From Gemmatimonadota bacterium (GTDB lineage Bacteria > Gemmatimonadota > Gemmatimonadetes > Longimicrobiales > Gaopeijiaceae): 33,217 nucleotides of DNA. Made by a program: the position numbers and the translations under genes. The stretch is from positions 1 through 33,217 of the forward strand of contig JAPPGM010000101.1 of assembly GCA_028874995.1 (NCBI GenBank), written 5' to 3'. Shown piece by piece: positions 31,245 through 33,217 of the stretch. Numbering within the stretch: the stretch's first letter is position 1; each line of letters starts with the position of its first letter. The notes beneath the pieces were generated by a model. That model worked only from the letters and a program-made list of their open reading frames with translations. It was not told where the DNA came from and ran no database searches.

Positions 31245-32525
31245 ATGTTCAGCCGTCGCCGTACCGCAGCCGCCGGGATTCCCTTCGTCGCGGTGCTGGC
31301 CGCGGCAGTCTCCCTGTCCCCGCTTGCAGCCCAGGAGGAGGAAGCGGACCCCGTCGCCGACCTCGTCGCCCGTCTCACCCTCGACGATTACAAGGGCACG
31401 CTGAAGGGTCTGACCCAGTTCGGTGACCGCCGCCAGGGGACGCAGCGCAACCGCGACGCGGTCGACTGGATCGAGGCCTGGCTGCAGGACGCGGGCTGCA
31501 CGAACACCGAGCGCGTCCACTATGTATATGCGCCACGACGGTTCGCCGATCCGCCGCGCCGCGCACCCGGGCAGGCCGCCGCCCGCCGCGCCCGTCCCCG
31601 CCAGCAGGACGAGGACCTGACCACAGCGACCGGAGGCCTCGTGGGACGCCGGGGACGCGGCGCCGGCGGCAGCACCATCTTCGGCTACCGGGGCCGCACC
31701 GGCGTCAACCGCGGCCTCATGGAGCAGCCCGACGAGCGCATCCGCGAGCTCAACCGCGAGGAGCCGGTCGACGGCGACCGCTCGCAGGTCTACTGCACCA
31801 AGATAGGGACCACTCACCCCGACGAGATGTACATCCTGGGTGCGCACATGGACGGCCACGGCGTGAACGAGGCGGTGGACGACGACGGGTCCGGCACCGC
31901 GCTGGTCATGGAGCTGGCCCGCATCTTCAGCTCGCCCGACGTGGAGACCGAGCGCTCGATCCGCTTCATCCTGTGGAACAACGAGGAGACGGGGCTGAAC
32001 GGCGCGCGGGCGTACGTAGAGCAACGCCAGGAGCTACAGGGCGTCGAGGATCCGCCGGGCTCCGGCCAGTATCCCGAGCCGCGCTGGCTGGGGATGATCC
32101 AGCACGACATGATGCTCTGGGATCACGGGGCGCCGGGTCCCGACGGCCGGGTCAGCCGCGACCAGCGTCCCGAGGCCGACGTCAACATCGAATTCCAGTG
32201 GAACTCCGAGATGGTGCGGGAGTCGATGAACCTGGCGTTCCACTTCAAGTTCGCAAACGCGCGCTACGCCACCGACTACCCGGCCACGGTCGGCCCGCAC
32301 ATGACCAACACCGATTCCACGCCCTTCATGAACATCGTCGCGGCGATCAGCCTGCGGGAGAACGAACGGGGGGCGCAGGTGGGCGCCGGGTGGAACCCGA
32401 ACTGGCACCAGCCCACGGACGTGTGGACGACGTACACGGATGACGACTTCCGGCTCGGCTTGAACGCGGCGCAGACGACGCTGGCCGCGATCGCGCAGCT
32501 GGCGGGGACGACCGTGTCGCGGTAG
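31245..32525 (+). CDS. Secreted M28-family zinc peptidase
   Basis: A 426-residue exported peptidase. The ATG has GGAGGA four bases upstream and begins a Sec signal (MFSRRRTAAAGIPFVAVLAA, cleavage near PLAAQ). Zinc ligands of the M28 fold are in order: HMD (His201, Asp203), VDDDGSG (about Asp213), NEE (Glu247 catalytic, Glu248), HDMM (Asp288) and NWHQP (His388). M28 enzymes are aminopeptidases or carboxypeptidases releasing single amino acids; here it would work in the periplasm or outside. Residues about 97-155 are an Arg/Gly/Pro-rich insert between the N-terminal strand region and the catalytic core, probably disordered. It is divergent to an amino-acid dehydrogenase, which fits a peptide/amino-acid catabolism locus. 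Confidence 0.9.
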   Translation: MFSRRRTAAAGIPFVAVLAAAVSLSPLAAQEEEADPVADLVARLTLDDYKGTLKGLTQFGDRRQGTQRNRDAVDWIEAWLQDAGCTNTERVHYVYAPRRFADPPRRAPGQAAARRARPRQQDEDLTTATGGLVGRRGRGAGGSTIFGYRGRTGVNRGLMEQPDERIRELNREEPVDGDRSQVYCTKIGTTHPDEMYILGAHMDGHGVNEAVDDDGSGTALVMELARIFSSPDVETERSIRFILWNNEETGLNGARAYVEQRQELQGVEDPPGSGQYPEPRWLGMIQHDMMLWDHGAPGPDGRVSRDQRPEADVNIEFQWNSEMVRESMNLAFHFKFANARYATDYPATVGPHMTNTDSTPFMNIVAAISLRENERGAQVGAGWNPNWHQPTDVWTTYTDDDFRLGLNAAQTTLAAIAQLAGTTVSR

Positions 32526-32579
32526 GAGGCGGGTCGGCCCTGCTTCGGCCCGCCGGGTGCTGCCTGCGGGCCGGTCTGG

Positions 32580-33217
32580 TCAGCCGCCGAGGCGGGCGAT
32601 CTCCGCTTCCGCCGCGATATACCCGAATCCGGCCCACCCCGATCCCTCCAGAATCCGCCGGAACATCTCCTCGCCCTGCTCCTCGCGCCCGTTGTAGAAG
32701 TGCCAATTCGCGACTCCGTAGGCGATCGCCACGCCCGCCGGGTCCTCGCTCTCCGGGTCCCACAGCTCGTCGGCTTCGATCTCACCCTTGTACATCAGCA
32801 GGAGGCGGTGGTAGCTGGTGTTCTCGATCACGTCCAGATCTGCCGTGACCGGCCCCAGCACCGCCGCGGCCTCATCGTCGCGGCCCAGTCGGCGGAGCGC
32901 CATGTACCACCAGTGCGAAATCGCGACGAGCTGGTCGGGATTGGTGGTGATTGCGAAGTAGTCTTCGTATGAGCGTAGCGCGGCCTCGAAGTCGCCCTTC
33001 AGGTAGTGGGCGAGCGCGAGGTGGTAGTGGATGTTCGACTGCAGGGTGCTGGTGGGGATGCCGCGCTCGTTCGGCTGGCCGTCCGGTTCGATCTCGTCGG
33101 GTTGCCCTTCGACGAGCTGGGCGGCGTGTGAGAGGTCCTCGATGGCCCGGTCGAAGTTGCGGACGCTGATCCAACGTCCGATTTCGTTTTCGGATCTGTT
33201 GCGATCATTGAGCTTAC
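32580..33217 (-). CDS. Tetratricopeptide-repeat protein, C-terminal part (runs off window edge)
   Basis: The frame is open to the window edge and gives at least 211 residues. Helical pairs of the TPR type are visible: NFDRAIEDLSHAAQLVEG, SNIHYHLALAHYLKGDFEAA with LRSYEDYFAITTNPD, HWWYMALRRLGRDDEAAAV and GVANWHFYNGREEQGEEMF. TPRs mediate protein-protein contact; no enzymatic domain is visible in this part and no signal peptide can be judged because the N-terminus is outside the window. It is convergent with the M28 peptidase; the 54 bases between the stops contain a short GGCGGG...CCCGCC dyad. Confidence 0.75.
   Translation of the reverse strand, partial: KLNDRNRSENEIGRWISVRNFDRAIEDLSHAAQLVEGQPDEIEPDGQPNERGIPTSTLQSNIHYHLALAHYLKGDFEAALRSYEDYFAITTNPDQLVAISHWWYMALRRLGRDDEAAAVLGPVTADLDVIENTSYHRLLLMYKGEIEADELWDPESEDPAGVAIAYGVANWHFYNGREEQGEEMFRRILEGSGWAGFGYIAAEAEIARLGG

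Overview
The window is a high-GC bacterial chromosome segment. It is rich in Sec- and lipoprotein-exported proteins and carries seven secreted '6-bladed beta-propeller' proteins of the kind heavily expanded in Gemmatimonadota. A choice-of-anchor-B protein, a secreted M28 peptidase, a BlaI/M56 pair and a TlpA-type lipoprotein fit the same phylum. The assignment to Gemmatimonadota is an inference from gene content; no rRNA, tRNA or CRISPR array was seen.

Layout. 1-1354 (minus): an NTP-transferase gene followed by the start of a Na+/solute symporter. 1697-5587: an accessory insert with lower GC by eye. It holds a tightly overlapping pair, a small HEPN-like protein and a 956-residue alpha-solenoid protein, then a decayed HigA antitoxin, and is bracketed by an 11-bp direct repeat. 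5614-9391 (minus): three tandem paralogous beta-propellers, one with a probable frameshift between signal peptide and propeller. 9499-9670: a truncated ribbon-helix-helix antitoxin behind an intact-looking promoter/operator. 9668-15041 (minus): choice-of-anchor-B protein, outer-membrane barrel, FxLYD-like lipoprotein, a BlaR1-like M56 peptidase with its BlaI repressor and operator, and a small lipoprotein with a structured leader. 15453-21518: four more propellers, two minus and two plus; three of them share one promoter architecture. 21594-23660: TPR-thioredoxin lipoprotein. 23765-27298: divergent membrane MutS-like ATPase and beta-lactamase-fold serine hydrolase. 27357-29663: an overlapping P450 / ferredoxin / PanB-like operon. 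29804-32525: Leu-type dehydrogenase and divergent M28 peptidase. 32580-end: partial TPR protein.

How the parts may work together. Most genes act outside the cytoplasm: propellers, barrel, lipoproteins, thioredoxin and peptidases look like an envelope/nutrient-processing repertoire that has grown by duplication. At least three decayed propeller 3' fragments lie among the intact copies. The most promising items for new biology are the HEPN-like/solenoid pair, which looks like an anti-phage or toxin-type cassette, and the P450 operon, whose PanB homologue keeps its metal ligands but has lost the catalytic glutamate. Near-identical TGTAATG-N4-CATTAC palindromes precede the P450 operon and the M28 peptidase, suggesting a common regulator. 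The TTGCACGT-N15-TGTT promoters of three propellers suggest co-regulation of that family.
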